Of a stretch of 13,359 nucleotides of DNA, positions 1 through 7,673 are shown one piece after another. The stretch is from CAZECE01 sp964510525. GTDB lineage: Bacteria; Pseudomonadota; Gammaproteobacteria; Pseudomonadales; JANQJO01. The number at the start of each line of letters is the position of its first letter. Positions within the stretch are counted from its first letter, which is position 1. A model generated the notes under the pieces. The model was not told the DNA's origin. It made no database searches and worked only from the letters and a program-made list of their open reading frames with translations. Location: NCBI GenBank assembly GCA_964510525.1, contig CAZECE010000024.1:1-13359 (forward strand), given 5' to 3'. The translations under genes were made by a program, and so were the position numbers.

Positions 1-181
1 CCGTGGACGCCATAATGGCTTCATGCCCCATGGAAGACACTGTTTTTTCGATGATATTTAGGCTCGTGGGGTCATCATCAACAATCAGCACCTTCATGTG
101 ATACTGAGAAAATCCCTCATTTTGGTGATGAGAAAACTTACGATGTGAATTTGACATACGATCTCGTGGCCCTAGACCCAT
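1..181 (-). CDS. Response regulator, receiver domain N-terminus (partial, cut by window edge)
   Basis: The reverse strand encodes the start of a CheY-like receiver domain. The stretch MKVLIVDDDPTSLNIIEKTV, followed by a Met-Gly-His-Glu-Ala segment, is the typical beta1-alpha1-beta2 opening, and the Asp triplet holds the acidic pair that binds Mg2+. The phospho-acceptor Asp, the conserved Thr and Lys, and any output domain lie beyond position 1, so the regulated process cannot be named. The start is uncertain. The canonical domain begins at the ATG at 97, but the only good Shine-Dalgarno (AGGAAGG at 185-191) precedes the ATG at 181, which adds 28 residues with several His and Ser. In-frame ATGs lie at 181, 157 and 97. 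It follows perM on the same strand after 64 bp and may be cotranscribed with it. Confidence 0.85.
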   Translation of the reverse strand, partial: MGLGPRDRMSNSHRKFSHHQNEGFSQYHMKVLIVDDDPTSLNIIEKTVSSMGHEAIMAST

Positions 182-191
182 TATCCTTCCT
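182..191 (-). promoter_or_regulatory. Ribosome binding site favouring the extended response-regulator start
   Basis: Read on the reverse strand, AGGAAGGATA lies directly before the ATG at 181. The later in-frame ATGs at 157 and 97 have no comparable purine-rich site at proper spacing. This supports an N-terminal extension ahead of the receiver domain. Confidence 0.5.
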
Positions 192-245
192 ATCTACTAA
201 GAATAATCGATCTACAGCAATAAGCTGCCCAAAATCACCGTTTTT

Positions 246-1316
246 TTATGACTGGATCTCAGAGCGCTGAGTGCCATACAGCTCGCTATTCAGATAACGC
301 CTAAAAGCGTACCTTAGAATCACTAAAGTCACGGCAGCCACTGGCAACGCCAGCAACATTCCTACAAAACCAAAGAGTTGCGCCCCCGCCAACACAGCAA
401 AAATCACAGCTACCGGGTGCAAGCCAATGCGATCGCCGACCAAGAAAGGCGTTAACACAGTGCCCTCCAGCGCCTGCCCCACAATAAAAACCAGACACAC
501 CAAGCCAGGGTGCAACCAATCTCGAAACTCAATTAAGGCCGAGATCAGTGCCAACAAGATACCAATAATAAACCCGAGGTAAGGAACAATATTGGCCGCA
601 CCTGCCACCATGCCAATCAATACCGCAAAAGGGACTCCAACAAGGCTTAATCCGATGCTGTAAATCACCCCCAAAGACAACATCACCAGCAGTTGCCCAC
701 GCAAAAAAGCCGCCAACACTTCATTGCACTCACCTGCCAGCTTAACCACCCCATGCTCCACATGACGAGGCAACATCAGTTGTAACTTTTCTAACAAGGG
801 ATGCCAGTCCTTCAAAAGATAAAATGCCACCACAGGCACCAAAGCTAAGTTGCCAAAAAAACCAATGACCGCAACACCTGAGCTGCTGATTCGCAACAGA
901 ATGTCTGCTGCAACATCGCCAATATTCTGCCAACTGCTTTTCAAAGTGGTCACAATTAAATCGAAGTCTAAATGCGTTAAATCAATCCCTAAGTGCATTT
1001 TTATCAGCGGCAAAAGTACCCATTGCACCCACTCCACCATGGCCGGAACTCGAATAACCAAATTTTGAACCTGCTGGCCAATGAGAGGAATGCAAATCAA
1101 CAACATGATTAATCCCGACAACGTTAGGCAAGTAAACACCAAGACAACAGCCCAACCACGAGATACCTTCCAGCGCTGCAAGCGCATCACCAAAGGGTCC
1201 CCTAAATACGCTAACAAGGCGCCCAACAAAAAAGGGGACAATACCGGCCTAAGCAGATACACCAAGGCCAAAAAGAGTGCTAGTAGTGCGCCCCACTTCA
1301 AAGCCGTCTGGTTCAT
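246..1316 (-). CDS. perM: AI-2E family transporter / PerM-like membrane permease
   Basis: A 356-residue inner-membrane protein of the AI-2E transporter family (PF01594), whose members are credited with export of small molecules or Na+/H+ exchange; the substrate here is not shown. Hydrophobic segments occur at the N-terminus (about 8-40), at about 53-75, at about 145-165, and several from about 208 to the end. The family hallmark segments are visible: ANIVPYLGF near 240 and a C-terminal GDRIGLHPVAVIFAVLAG stretch followed by LFGFVGMLLALPVAAV. The start is set at the ATG at 1316 because AAGGAG lies 7 nt upstream; an in-frame start 8 codons earlier would have no such site. The ATG overlaps the DUF2066 stop codon (ATGA), so translation is probably coupled. 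In Pseudomonas-like genomes, as I recall, this gene is followed by hda; here a response regulator follows. The symbol is by family resemblance. Confidence 0.9.
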   Translation of the reverse strand: MNQTALKWGALLALFLALVYLLRPVLSPFLLGALLAYLGDPLVMRLQRWKVSRGWAVVLVFTCLTLSGLIMLLICIPLIGQQVQNLVIRVPAMVEWVQWVLLPLIKMHLGIDLTHLDFDLIVTTLKSSWQNIGDVAADILLRISSSGVAVIGFFGNLALVPVVAFYLLKDWHPLLEKLQLMLPRHVEHGVVKLAGECNEVLAAFLRGQLLVMLSLGVIYSIGLSLVGVPFAVLIGMVAGAANIVPYLGFIIGILLALISALIEFRDWLHPGLVCLVFIVGQALEGTVLTPFLVGDRIGLHPVAVIFAVLAGAQLFGFVGMLLALPVAAVTLVILRYAFRRYLNSELYGTQRSEIQS

Positions 1317-2461
1317 TGAGACACTCCTTCTGAAACCCACATAAAATGATCGACAGGCACCTGATCAACAGGCATCTCGGGAATTACATCGCCTTGAGCA
1401 AGCGGACTCCCCACTGGGCGTAGCCGTTGATCAATGGCGACAGCTGCATTAAACGCATTAACGGAATCCCGCAACATCACACGAAGCGCCACAACATCTT
1501 GTTGGACACTTTGAATCGCAACCGAATCAACCCCGTTGAAAGCCGTTAAATGGTTTTTCAAATCTAATAAATCTCGATGCTTCAGCACTGAACTGACCAT
1601 AATAGAGTGGGCATGCACACCGGCATGCGACGTCGCTGCGGAAGATCTCTCCGCTAAAGATCGCGCCAAGTAATCGAGCATCTCCAGCTTCACAGAGCCA
1701 GCACTGTCAGCACTGCTTTCAAACCAAACAACCTCCCCTTGAATGCCTATCAAGCCTTGACCTAACCAGCTGTTAGAACCTGACACAGGACGCGACCAAC
1801 CCAACGCCCATATTTTGGCCTGATAGCGTTCACTGGCTGCTTCCGCTCTGGGTTTTAAAAGCTGGGTTATGGTGTCTTCATCAACCCACTGCTGATCTTC
1901 ATAATCCATTAAAGGCAATTGAATGCGAATGCCGCGTTGCCTCGCTTCTGCGAGAAACCACCGAGCCCATTCACTGGTATCCCCATCTTGAAAGATATTC
2001 AATGAACCATCACTGACCTCTGTCCCCCACCAGATTAAAACAGGAGAACGATCCAAAGACCAAATAGCCACATTTGCAGCATCCAGTTGTGACATCAATG
2101 CCTGGCCATCAAAGGTCAACAAAAGCTCTTGGGTCGGACTCTGACCCTGATCCACAGAGAGAGTTGGTGATGATTGGTAAGAAAATCGCGTTAGAAACCG
2201 TTTGGGCTTTTCCAAGACACCCATAACAACCGCATCATTCAGGGCATTTTCATTACCGAGCAAACGCACTAAAACCGTCTTCAAACCCATTTTTAATTGA
2301 TTAGCACTTGGCTGCCTGGCCACTTTATCAACAGACAACGTTACACTGAATAACTCAGAATGCGCAGGAGAGACTGCGTATACTGGAGATACGAGAGTCA
2401 CCAAAGCCGAGAGTAGCGCCAAGCGAACCCATAAAAAGCCAACCGTTTTATTGCATGCCAT
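1313..2461 (-). CDS. DUF2066 domain-containing exported protein
   Basis: About 382 residues with an N-terminal signal peptide: a short charged start, a hydrophobic core (FLWVRLALLSALVTLV) and a probable cleavage site after VYA. The following sequence (phrases such as FSVTLSVDKVA, a GLKTVLVRLLGN stretch and PVLIWWGTE) matches what I recall of the DUF2066 family. These are periplasmic or envelope proteins of unknown function that commonly sit between purM and perM in gammaproteobacteria. No catalytic motif is visible. I chose the ATG at 2461 as the start. The alternative TTG at 2482 lies inside a tandem duplication and has no ribosome binding site; even the chosen ATG has only a weak GGAA about 9 nt upstream. 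The stop overlaps the perM start by 4 bp, indicating a two-gene operon. Confidence 0.8.
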   Translation of the reverse strand: MACNKTVGFLWVRLALLSALVTLVSPVYAVSPAHSELFSVTLSVDKVARQPSANQLKMGLKTVLVRLLGNENALNDAVVMGVLEKPKRFLTRFSYQSSPTLSVDQGQSPTQELLLTFDGQALMSQLDAANVAIWSLDRSPVLIWWGTEVSDGSLNIFQDGDTSEWARWFLAEARQRGIRIQLPLMDYEDQQWVDEDTITQLLKPRAEAASERYQAKIWALGWSRPVSGSNSWLGQGLIGIQGEVVWFESSADSAGSVKLEMLDYLARSLAERSSAATSHAGVHAHSIMVSSVLKHRDLLDLKNHLTAFNGVDSVAIQSVQQDVVALRVMLRDSVNAFNAAVAIDQRLRPVGSPLAQGDVIPEMPVDQVPVDHFMWVSEGVSQ

Positions 2462-2473
2462 GAATTTTTTCCA

Positions 2474-2515
2474 TATAGCCAAGTTCTTAATACTATAGCC
2501 AAGTTCTTAATACTA
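2474..2515. repeat. 20-bp tandem direct duplication
   Basis: The 20-bp unit tatagccaagttcttaatac occurs twice without interruption and runs 2 further bases into a third copy, with no mismatches between copies. It lies immediately upstream of the DUF2066 start in the divergent purM/DUF2066 region. On the reverse strand each unit carries a TATA-like segment, so the duplication may copy promoter-like sequence. Confidence 0.95.
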
Positions 2516-2541
2516 GGTTTTCCAAATACCAGGTTTTCCAA
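2515..2541. repeat. 16-bp-spaced direct repeat of aggttttccaa
   Basis: The 11-bp sequence aggttttccaa occurs at 2515-2525 and 2531-2541, a period of 16 bp. It abuts the 20-bp duplication, so two independent short duplications sit side by side. Both are probably replication-slippage products in a non-coding stretch. Confidence 0.9.
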
Positions 2542-2576
2542 TCTAGCCAAAGAGGATGAGGCCGCCCTTTAAAATC

Positions 2577-2585
2577 TGGTATGAT
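2577..2585 (+). promoter_or_regulatory. Extended -10 promoter element for purM
   Basis: TGGTATGAT matches the extended -10 form (TGn followed by TATGAT) and lies about 83 bp before the purM start. The position about 17 bp upstream holds only a weak -35 match, as is usual for extended -10 promoters. I could not identify a PurR-type palindrome in this region. Confidence 0.55.
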
Positions 2586-2668
2586 CCGCCTCTTAAGTGC
2601 TCTACTTGTTGAAATAGGGCTTTCGATCACCTGCCTCCTGGCCAATAACACAATAAGTCCATCAGTTT

Positions 2669-3697
2669 ATGTCAGATAAAGCCTCTAATAAACCTCTTAC
2701 TTATCATAGCAGTGGTGTGAATATTGACGCCGGCAATGAATTAACGCAACGCATCAAACCCATTGCAAAAAAAACCCTACGCCCCGAGGTCGTCACTGGC
2801 ATTGGTGGGTTTGGTGCTCTGTGTGAAATTCCATCAGGTTATCAACACCCCGTGCTCGTCTCGGGAACCGATGGTGTTGGCACAAAATTAACACTCGCCA
2901 TCGAAACAGGTCAATATTATGGGCTGGGTATTGACCTGGTTGCCATGTGCGCCAACGACATCCTGGTGGTTGGCGCTGAACCGCTGTTCTTCCTTGACTA
3001 CTATGCCACAGGCAAACTAAGACTAGACATCGCTGAAACTATTTTAGAGAGCATTGGTAAAGGCTGCCTTCAAGCCGGTTGCGCGCTGATTGGCGGCGAA
3101 ACCGCTGAAATGCCTGGCGTCTACGACGCTGATGATTTTGATCTTGCCGGTTTTTGTGTCGGTGTGGTTGAAAAAACGAAGATCATTCAAAAAGAGCAGG
3201 TCCAAGTGGGTGATGTGCTGATTGCCCTAGGCTCTTCAGGTCCTCACTCCAATGGCTATTCTTTAATTCGAAAGGTTTTGGACCAAACGGGCGCGGATGG
3301 AGACACCATGCTCAACGACGCCTTACTGATGGACGCGTTGATGGCGCCGACTCGAATTTATGTAAAAGCCATTCATTCGTTACTAAAAGCCGGCATTTCA
3401 ATTCATGCTATCAGCCACATTACCGGTGGAGGCTTGACGGAAAACGTTCCCCGCACCCTACCTAATCATGTCATCGCTCACATCGACCATGATTCTTGGG
3501 AGTGGCCTGACGTATTCCAGTGGCTGCAATCGGAAGGGCCGGTGGAAACCCATGAAATGCTGCGCACCTTTAATTGCGGCGTCGGCATGGTCATTTGCGT
3601 AGACAAAACACAAGCCGATACGGCGTTAACACAGCTGAAACATCAAGGAGAAACGGCCTGGGTTATTGGCGAGATTGCCACTGATCCAGGCCAATAA
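2669..3697 (+). CDS. purM: Phosphoribosylformylglycinamidine cyclo-ligase (AIR synthetase)
   Basis: Catalyses ATP-dependent ring closure of FGAM to aminoimidazole ribonucleotide, the fifth step of de novo purine synthesis in the cytosol. At 342 residues it is the usual length for a bacterial PurM. Family motifs appear in order: SGTDGVGTKL (65-74), a DLVAMCANDILVVGAEPLFF stretch (89-108), GGETAEMPG (142-150), SGPHSNGYSL (190-199) and HITGGGLTENVPR (250-262), together forming the ATP- and FGAM-binding surfaces. The ribosome binding site is weak. In many relatives purN follows directly in a purMN operon. Here no purN is present, and the last 35 bp overlap the convergent NUDIX gene. The divergent DUF2066-perM neighbourhood is the usual one, so the break is only on the downstream side. 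Confidence 0.97.
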   Translation: MSDKASNKPLTYHSSGVNIDAGNELTQRIKPIAKKTLRPEVVTGIGGFGALCEIPSGYQHPVLVSGTDGVGTKLTLAIETGQYYGLGIDLVAMCANDILVVGAEPLFFLDYYATGKLRLDIAETILESIGKGCLQAGCALIGGETAEMPGVYDADDFDLAGFCVGVVEKTKIIQKEQVQVGDVLIALGSSGPHSNGYSLIRKVLDQTGADGDTMLNDALLMDALMAPTRIYVKAIHSLLKAGISIHAISHITGGGLTENVPRTLPNHVIAHIDHDSWEWPDVFQWLQSEGPVETHEMLRTFNCGVGMVICVDKTQADTALTQLKHQGETAWVIGEIATDPGQ

Positions 3698-4199
3698 ACA
3701 CCTTAGGATCAATCATCCCACCTTGTTTTTGCCAAGTTTTAAGGTAAATTCTGGCTTGATTGATGGGTATGACGTGGACAGTGATATTCTCTGTGTCATC
3801 ACCCCCACCCTGATGACGCCTCACGAGCTGATCGGCGTAATAGAAACTCAACAACTCACTCATGGTACCTGGCGCCACAGGCCCGGTGAATAAAAATTCC
3901 ATCCGACCGGCTGCGAACCCCGTCTCTTCGAGTAATTCACGGCGCGCTGCTTCTACGCTCTCTTCCTCTTCTTGACCAGTCACGTCCCCCACCAACCCCG
4001 CAGGCAACTCCAAAACAGCGCTTTGAACGGCATGCCGATACTGCTCAACCAAGACAATTTCATTTTTATCTGTAATGGGCACGATAATCACGACCCCAGA
4101 ACACCGTTTGCGTGAGATAAACTCAAACCGACCTCGGCGCTTTAACTCTAACCAATCCGCGCTGTAGAGGGTTTCTGTCTTTTCTAACGGGTCGTTCAT
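3663..4199 (-). CDS. NUDIX hydrolase, probable ADP-ribose / ADP-sugar pyrophosphatase type
   Basis: 178 residues with the layout of the ADPRase group. A beta-strand region ends in EQYRHAV (52-58), then the LPAGLV segment and a Nudix helix ending REL-LEE-TGF (87-95), with metal-binding Glu88, Glu91 and Glu92. Such enzymes cleave nucleoside diphosphates linked to another group, often ADP-ribose, to AMP and a sugar phosphate using Mg2+. Between Gly68 and the conserved Glu79 of the box there are 10 residues (GDVTGQ and a run of Glu) rather than the canonical 5, a small insertion. The start at 4199 is chosen because AGGA lies 8 nt upstream; the ATG at 4208 has its purines too close. It begins 10 bp after the gap stop codon, so it is probably cotranscribed with gap. 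The substrate is inferred from the family only. Confidence 0.88.
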   Translation of the reverse strand: MNDPLEKTETLYSADWLELKRRGRFEFISRKRCSGVVIIVPITDKNEIVLVEQYRHAVQSAVLELPAGLVGDVTGQEEEESVEAARRELLEETGFAAGRMEFLFTGPVAPGTMSELLSFYYADQLVRRHQGGGDDTENITVHVIPINQARIYLKTWQKQGGMIDPKVFIGLDQWQSRQ

Positions 4200-4209
4200 A
4201 CAGGTCATC

Positions 4210-5235
4210 CTATGCTTGATGCATGTATTCAACTAAATCCAAGAGCTTATTGGCATAAGCCCACTCATTGTCATACCAGGCAATGATTTTGGCGAAAGTC
4301 GGCGTTAAAGACATGCTCGCACGAGCATCAAACACGCTGGTACAGGCTTCGCCAATGAAATCGGAGGAGACTAAAGGCTCTTCGTTGTAGCCTAAAATAC
4401 CCGATAAGCTGTTCTCAGATGCCTCTCGCATCACAGAGCAAATACCTTCCATATCCGTACCCTGTTTTAACTGACACGTGAGATCAACAACGGAGACATC
4501 TTGAGTCGGCACTCGAAACGCCATGCCCGTCAACTTACCCTCTAGGTTTGGCAGCACCCGCCCAACCGCTTTGGCAGCCCCGGTACTGGCCGGGATAATA
4601 TTTTGATACGCCGCACGCCCTAAACGCCAATCCTTATCGACCAAACTGTCGGTGACTTTTTGAGAGGCCGTGACAGCGTGCACGGTTGTCATCAAACCCG
4701 CTTCAATTCCAAAAGCATCGTCGAGGACTTTTGCAATAGGCGCCAAGCAATTCGTGGTACAAGATGCATTCGAGACAATCGCCTGGCCATTGTATTGCTG
4801 ATGATTAACCCCCATAACAAACATCGGCGTATTATCTTTACTCGGCGCCGACAGCACCACCTTCTTCGCACCCGCCTCCAGATGAGCCCCGGCTTTTTCA
4901 GCCGTTAAAAACTGTCCTGTGCATTCCAGCACATAATCAACCGAGATTTTGCTCCAGGGGATGTTCGCAGGGTCTCGCTCCCCAAACACTTCAACAATCT
5001 GCGGAGGTTGGCCTTGAACATGCACTTCCAGCTGGTCGGTATAAGTAAAAAACTCATGCCGGCTGCGACCATGTACGGTATCAAATTTCAAAAAATACGC
5101 CATGGCTTCCGGGGTTAAAAAAGGATCATTAATGCCAATGAGTTGTATGCTAGGATGCTCCAAGGCCGCACGCATGGCCATGCTACCGATACGCCCTAAT
5201 CCATTAATGCCGACTCGGATTTTCTGTTGACTCAT
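4210..5235 (-). CDS. gap: Glyceraldehyde-3-phosphate dehydrogenase, type I
   Basis: 341 residues, normal for the tetrameric phosphorylating enzyme that interconverts glyceraldehyde 3-phosphate and 1,3-bisphosphoglycerate. The Rossmann motif INGLGRIG lies at 10-17. Asp37 in INDPF suggests NAD preference. The catalytic loop SNASCTTNCLAP places the nucleophile at Cys159, with the partner His186 in TTVHAVTASQK. STGAAKAVG (217-225) is the phosphate-binding segment, and the C-terminal WYDNEWAYANK is typical. The start at 5235 is supported by AGGGAGA 6-7 nt upstream; the extra 17 codons further upstream lack support. It lies 67 bp downstream of prpD and 10 bp upstream of the NUDIX gene, a likely three-gene transcript. 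Whether it serves mainly glycolysis or gluconeogenesis cannot be read from the sequence. Confidence 0.97.
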   Translation of the reverse strand: MSQQKIRVGINGLGRIGSMAMRAALEHPSIQLIGINDPFLTPEAMAYFLKFDTVHGRSRHEFFTYTDQLEVHVQGQPPQIVEVFGERDPANIPWSKISVDYVLECTGQFLTAEKAGAHLEAGAKKVVLSAPSKDNTPMFVMGVNHQQYNGQAIVSNASCTTNCLAPIAKVLDDAFGIEAGLMTTVHAVTASQKVTDSLVDKDWRLGRAAYQNIIPASTGAAKAVGRVLPNLEGKLTGMAFRVPTQDVSVVDLTCQLKQGTDMEGICSVMREASENSLSGILGYNEEPLVSSDFIGEACTSVFDARASMSLTPTFAKIIAWYDNEWAYANKLLDLVEYMHQA

Positions 5236-5302
5236 ATGTTTTCTCCCTAGACTTTCAATCCAATTTAACCAGTTGAGCGAAAGCAACCCGTTATTGATTA
5301 GT

Positions 5303-6697
5303 TTAAGGATGGACCCAGGCTTCTAAAAACTCAACAACGGAAAGCGCCTCCAGACTCGACTGATCTGCCATCATGGATTCAAGGTGCGCGCATTTTCTAG
5401 CCGGAAACTGCGTTGCCAAATTCGACTTAAATTTAGTTTCCAGAATTGGCCAACCTTCTTCACGTCGACGACGATGACCCACAGGATATTCAATTTCAAC
5501 CGACTCTGTTTTAGAACCGTCTTCAAACTCTATTTGAATCCCATTGGCAATCGATCGTTTTTCCGGATCCAAGTAGTCTTCACTCCAGGGCTTGTGCTCT
5601 GCCACTGTCATTTTTTCTCGTAGTGCATCGATGCGAGGATCTTGCGCCACCGCCTCCTCGTAATGGTCAGCGGTTAACTCACCATACAATAAACACACAG
5701 CCACGATGTATTGCAAACAGTGATCCCGATCCGCCGGGTTTTTAAGAGGTCCATCTTTGGCAATAATTCGAACGGCAGACTCATGAGTACGCAGCGAGAT
5801 GCTTTTGATTTGTTCGATCCGCCCCTTTATCTCGGCATGGAGCTTAACCGCACATTCAGCCGCCGTTTGACCATGAAACTCGGCCGGAAAAGACAGTTTA
5901 AAGAGCACATTATCCATCACATAACTGTTTAAAGGTCGAGACAGAACGATGTCTTTGCCCTTCATCGAGACATCTTGGAACCCCCACCCCTTCGCAGTCA
6001 AAGGCGTTTCATAGCCAGGTTCGCCCTTCAGCGTCATCAATGCCAAACGAACCGCGCGAGAAGTGGCATCGCCCGCTGCCCATGACTTTCGAGACCCCGT
6101 ATTGGGCGCATGACGATACGTCCGCAACGATTGGCCATCCAACCAAGCTTGAGACAAAGCCGCTAACACATCGTCACGCGTCCCACCCAACAACCGAGTG
6201 GCCACAGCGGTCGACGCGACTTTCACCAAAACAACGTGATCCAACCCCACTCGATTAAACGAGTTTTCAAGCGCTAAAACGCCTTGAATTTCATGGGCCA
6301 TGATCATAGCTTGTAGCACCTGCTTTACCGTAATGGGCTGTGGCGCATGCGGTTGGTAGGCCGCGGCCAAAATAGCCCCTAAATTATCGGAAGGATGCCC
6401 CCATTCAGCCGCCAACCAGGTGTCATTAAAATCCAACCAACGGACGATACAGCCAATATCAAAAGCCGCTTTAATCGGATCTAAACGGTACGCGGTCCCT
6501 GGAACTGGAACGCCCGCCGGCACCTGAGTACCTGGCACAAAGGGCCCTAGGTGCTTGGTACATTCTGGAAAGTTAAGCGCCAAAATGCCGCAACCCAGCG
6601 TATCCATTAAATTATATCGAGCTGTCGTATAGGTCTCGGCGGAAAATTCAGGGGGTTCACAAACGTAATCGGCTATTTGAGTAAGCAGTTGATCCAT
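5303..6697 (-). CDS. prpD: 2-methylcitrate dehydratase, MmgE/PrpD family
   Basis: 464 residues, resembling as I recall the E. coli enzyme (about 480 aa) along nearly the whole length. It dehydrates 2-methylcitrate to 2-methyl-cis-aconitate in the methylcitrate cycle, which converts propionyl-CoA to pyruvate and succinate. Conserved blocks include RWLDFNDTW (86-94), EWGHPSDN (98-105), ENSFNRVGLDH (144-154), RTYRHAPNTGSRKSWAAGD (192-210), FPAEFHGQTA and NPADRDHC. A loop near 112-122 is shorter than in E. coli and accounts for most of the length difference. AGGA lies 9 nt before the ATG. Unlike the usual prpBCD or prpBC-acnD-prpF-prpD clusters, no other methylcitrate gene is adjacent; gap follows instead. 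The family also contains other dehydratases, but the similarity points to true PrpD. Confidence 0.93.
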   Translation of the reverse strand: MDQLLTQIADYVCEPPEFSAETYTTARYNLMDTLGCGILALNFPECTKHLGPFVPGTQVPAGVPVPGTAYRLDPIKAAFDIGCIVRWLDFNDTWLAAEWGHPSDNLGAILAAAYQPHAPQPITVKQVLQAMIMAHEIQGVLALENSFNRVGLDHVVLVKVASTAVATRLLGGTRDDVLAALSQAWLDGQSLRTYRHAPNTGSRKSWAAGDATSRAVRLALMTLKGEPGYETPLTAKGWGFQDVSMKGKDIVLSRPLNSYVMDNVLFKLSFPAEFHGQTAAECAVKLHAEIKGRIEQIKSISLRTHESAVRIIAKDGPLKNPADRDHCLQYIVAVCLLYGELTADHYEEAVAQDPRIDALREKMTVAEHKPWSEDYLDPEKRSIANGIQIEFEDGSKTESVEIEYPVGHRRRREEGWPILETKFKSNLATQFPARKCAHLESMMADQSSLEALSVVEFLEAWVHP

Positions 6698-6851
6698 TAA
6701 TCGAGTTCCTTTTGATAAAAATGCTTTTTATAAAAAACGGTTGAGCACTAAGCGGTTACCTGAGATGATTGGCGCGTATCTTATCACGCTTACCCTAGTT
6801 CTGGTGAGCAGCTACCCTTTATTAAGTTAAGCCATGTACTGAGCTTGCCCC
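6698..6851. other. Divergent intergenic region, prpD / glycosyltransferase
   Basis: These 154 bp must hold the promoters for both flanking genes. AT-rich tracts (tttttataaaaaa near 6725-6738) lie near the prpD start. I could not pick a convincing -35/-10 pair for either gene, and no strong hairpin is visible. A short imperfect dyad (gcgtatcttatcacgc, around 6775-6790) is the only operator-like element, and it is weak. Confidence 0.4.
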
Positions 6852-7673
6852 ATGATCTCAGCCAGCGTCATCATCCCTTTTTACAATAATGTTTCCTTTC
6901 TTAAACTGGTCTTGGCCGGGTATCGGCGTCAAAGTCTGACCGATTTTGAGGTCATTATTGCCGATGATGGTTCAAATGAGGAATCAGTTGCAGCCGTTAA
7001 GGACTTAATGGATGCCTACCCCTTTAAGATAAAGCACCAGTGGCATGACGATGATGGCTTTCGAAAAACCATCATGCTGAATCGCTGCATCATGGCCGCA
7101 AGCGCGGACATTTTGATTTTCAATGACGGTGACTGCATCCCTCACCAGCACTTTGTGAAAGAACACATCTCTTCGACTAAACCGGGCACCTGCTCTACTG
7201 GCAGAAGAGTCAACTTATCGAAAACCTTATCCAACCAACTCACAACTGAGCGTATTGAACAAGGGATTTTAGATCGATCGCACCTGCACTTTATTTGGGC
7301 GGAATTAACCCGTTCGGGGGATAACGCTCGCCAGGCGTTTTATCTCAAAACACCGACATTAAGACGTTGGCGCAACAAAACACCCAAAGGCCTACTGGGT
7401 TCCAACATGTCGATCCACAAACAAGACTTGCTGAACATTAATGGGTTTGATGAGCGTTACCGACAGCCCGGCATTGGTGAAGATACGGACGTCGATTTTC
7501 GATTGCAGCTCAATGGTGTAACAGTTAAAACGTTAATACACATGGCGATCCAATACCATTTACATCATAAGATGCTGCCAAGGCCGCAACAAAATGACGC
7601 CTTGTTTGCCACGATTCAGCAACAAGGCACTGCCAGGACAGCCTACGGCATTCAAAAATCAGCCTCAAACTGA
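6852..7673 (+). CDS. Family 2 glycosyltransferase (GT-A fold), cytosolic
   Basis: 273 residues. The N-terminus SASVIIPFYNN opens the GT-A nucleotide-binding fold; ADDGS at 37-41 binds the nucleotide, and NDGD at 91-94 occupies the DxD metal/sugar-nucleotide position. The C-terminal half carries GSNMSIHK (183-190) and GEDTDVDFRL (209-218), the acceptor-side acidic motif of the galactosyltransferase-like C-terminal region, followed by YHLHH (235-239). Such enzymes usually add a sugar to lipopolysaccharide core, O-antigen or capsule; the donor and acceptor cannot be told here. No membrane segment is visible. It stands alone, with no other glycan-assembly genes in the window. The ribosome binding site is poor. 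The end overlaps the convergent binding-protein gene by 22 bp. Confidence 0.88.
   Translation: MISASVIIPFYNNVSFLKLVLAGYRRQSLTDFEVIIADDGSNEESVAAVKDLMDAYPFKIKHQWHDDDGFRKTIMLNRCIMAASADILIFNDGDCIPHQHFVKEHISSTKPGTCSTGRRVNLSKTLSNQLTTERIEQGILDRSHLHFIWAELTRSGDNARQAFYLKTPTLRRWRNKTPKGLLGSNMSIHKQDLLNINGFDERYRQPGIGEDTDVDFRLQLNGVTVKTLIHMAIQYHLHHKMLPRPQQNDALFATIQQQGTARTAYGIQKSASN

Noticed and set aside
2474..2541. CRISPR-like or attachment-site interpretation of the direct repeats
   Set aside because: Two contiguous copies without spacers, no cas genes, and no integrase or tRNA nearby; simple tandem duplication explains them.
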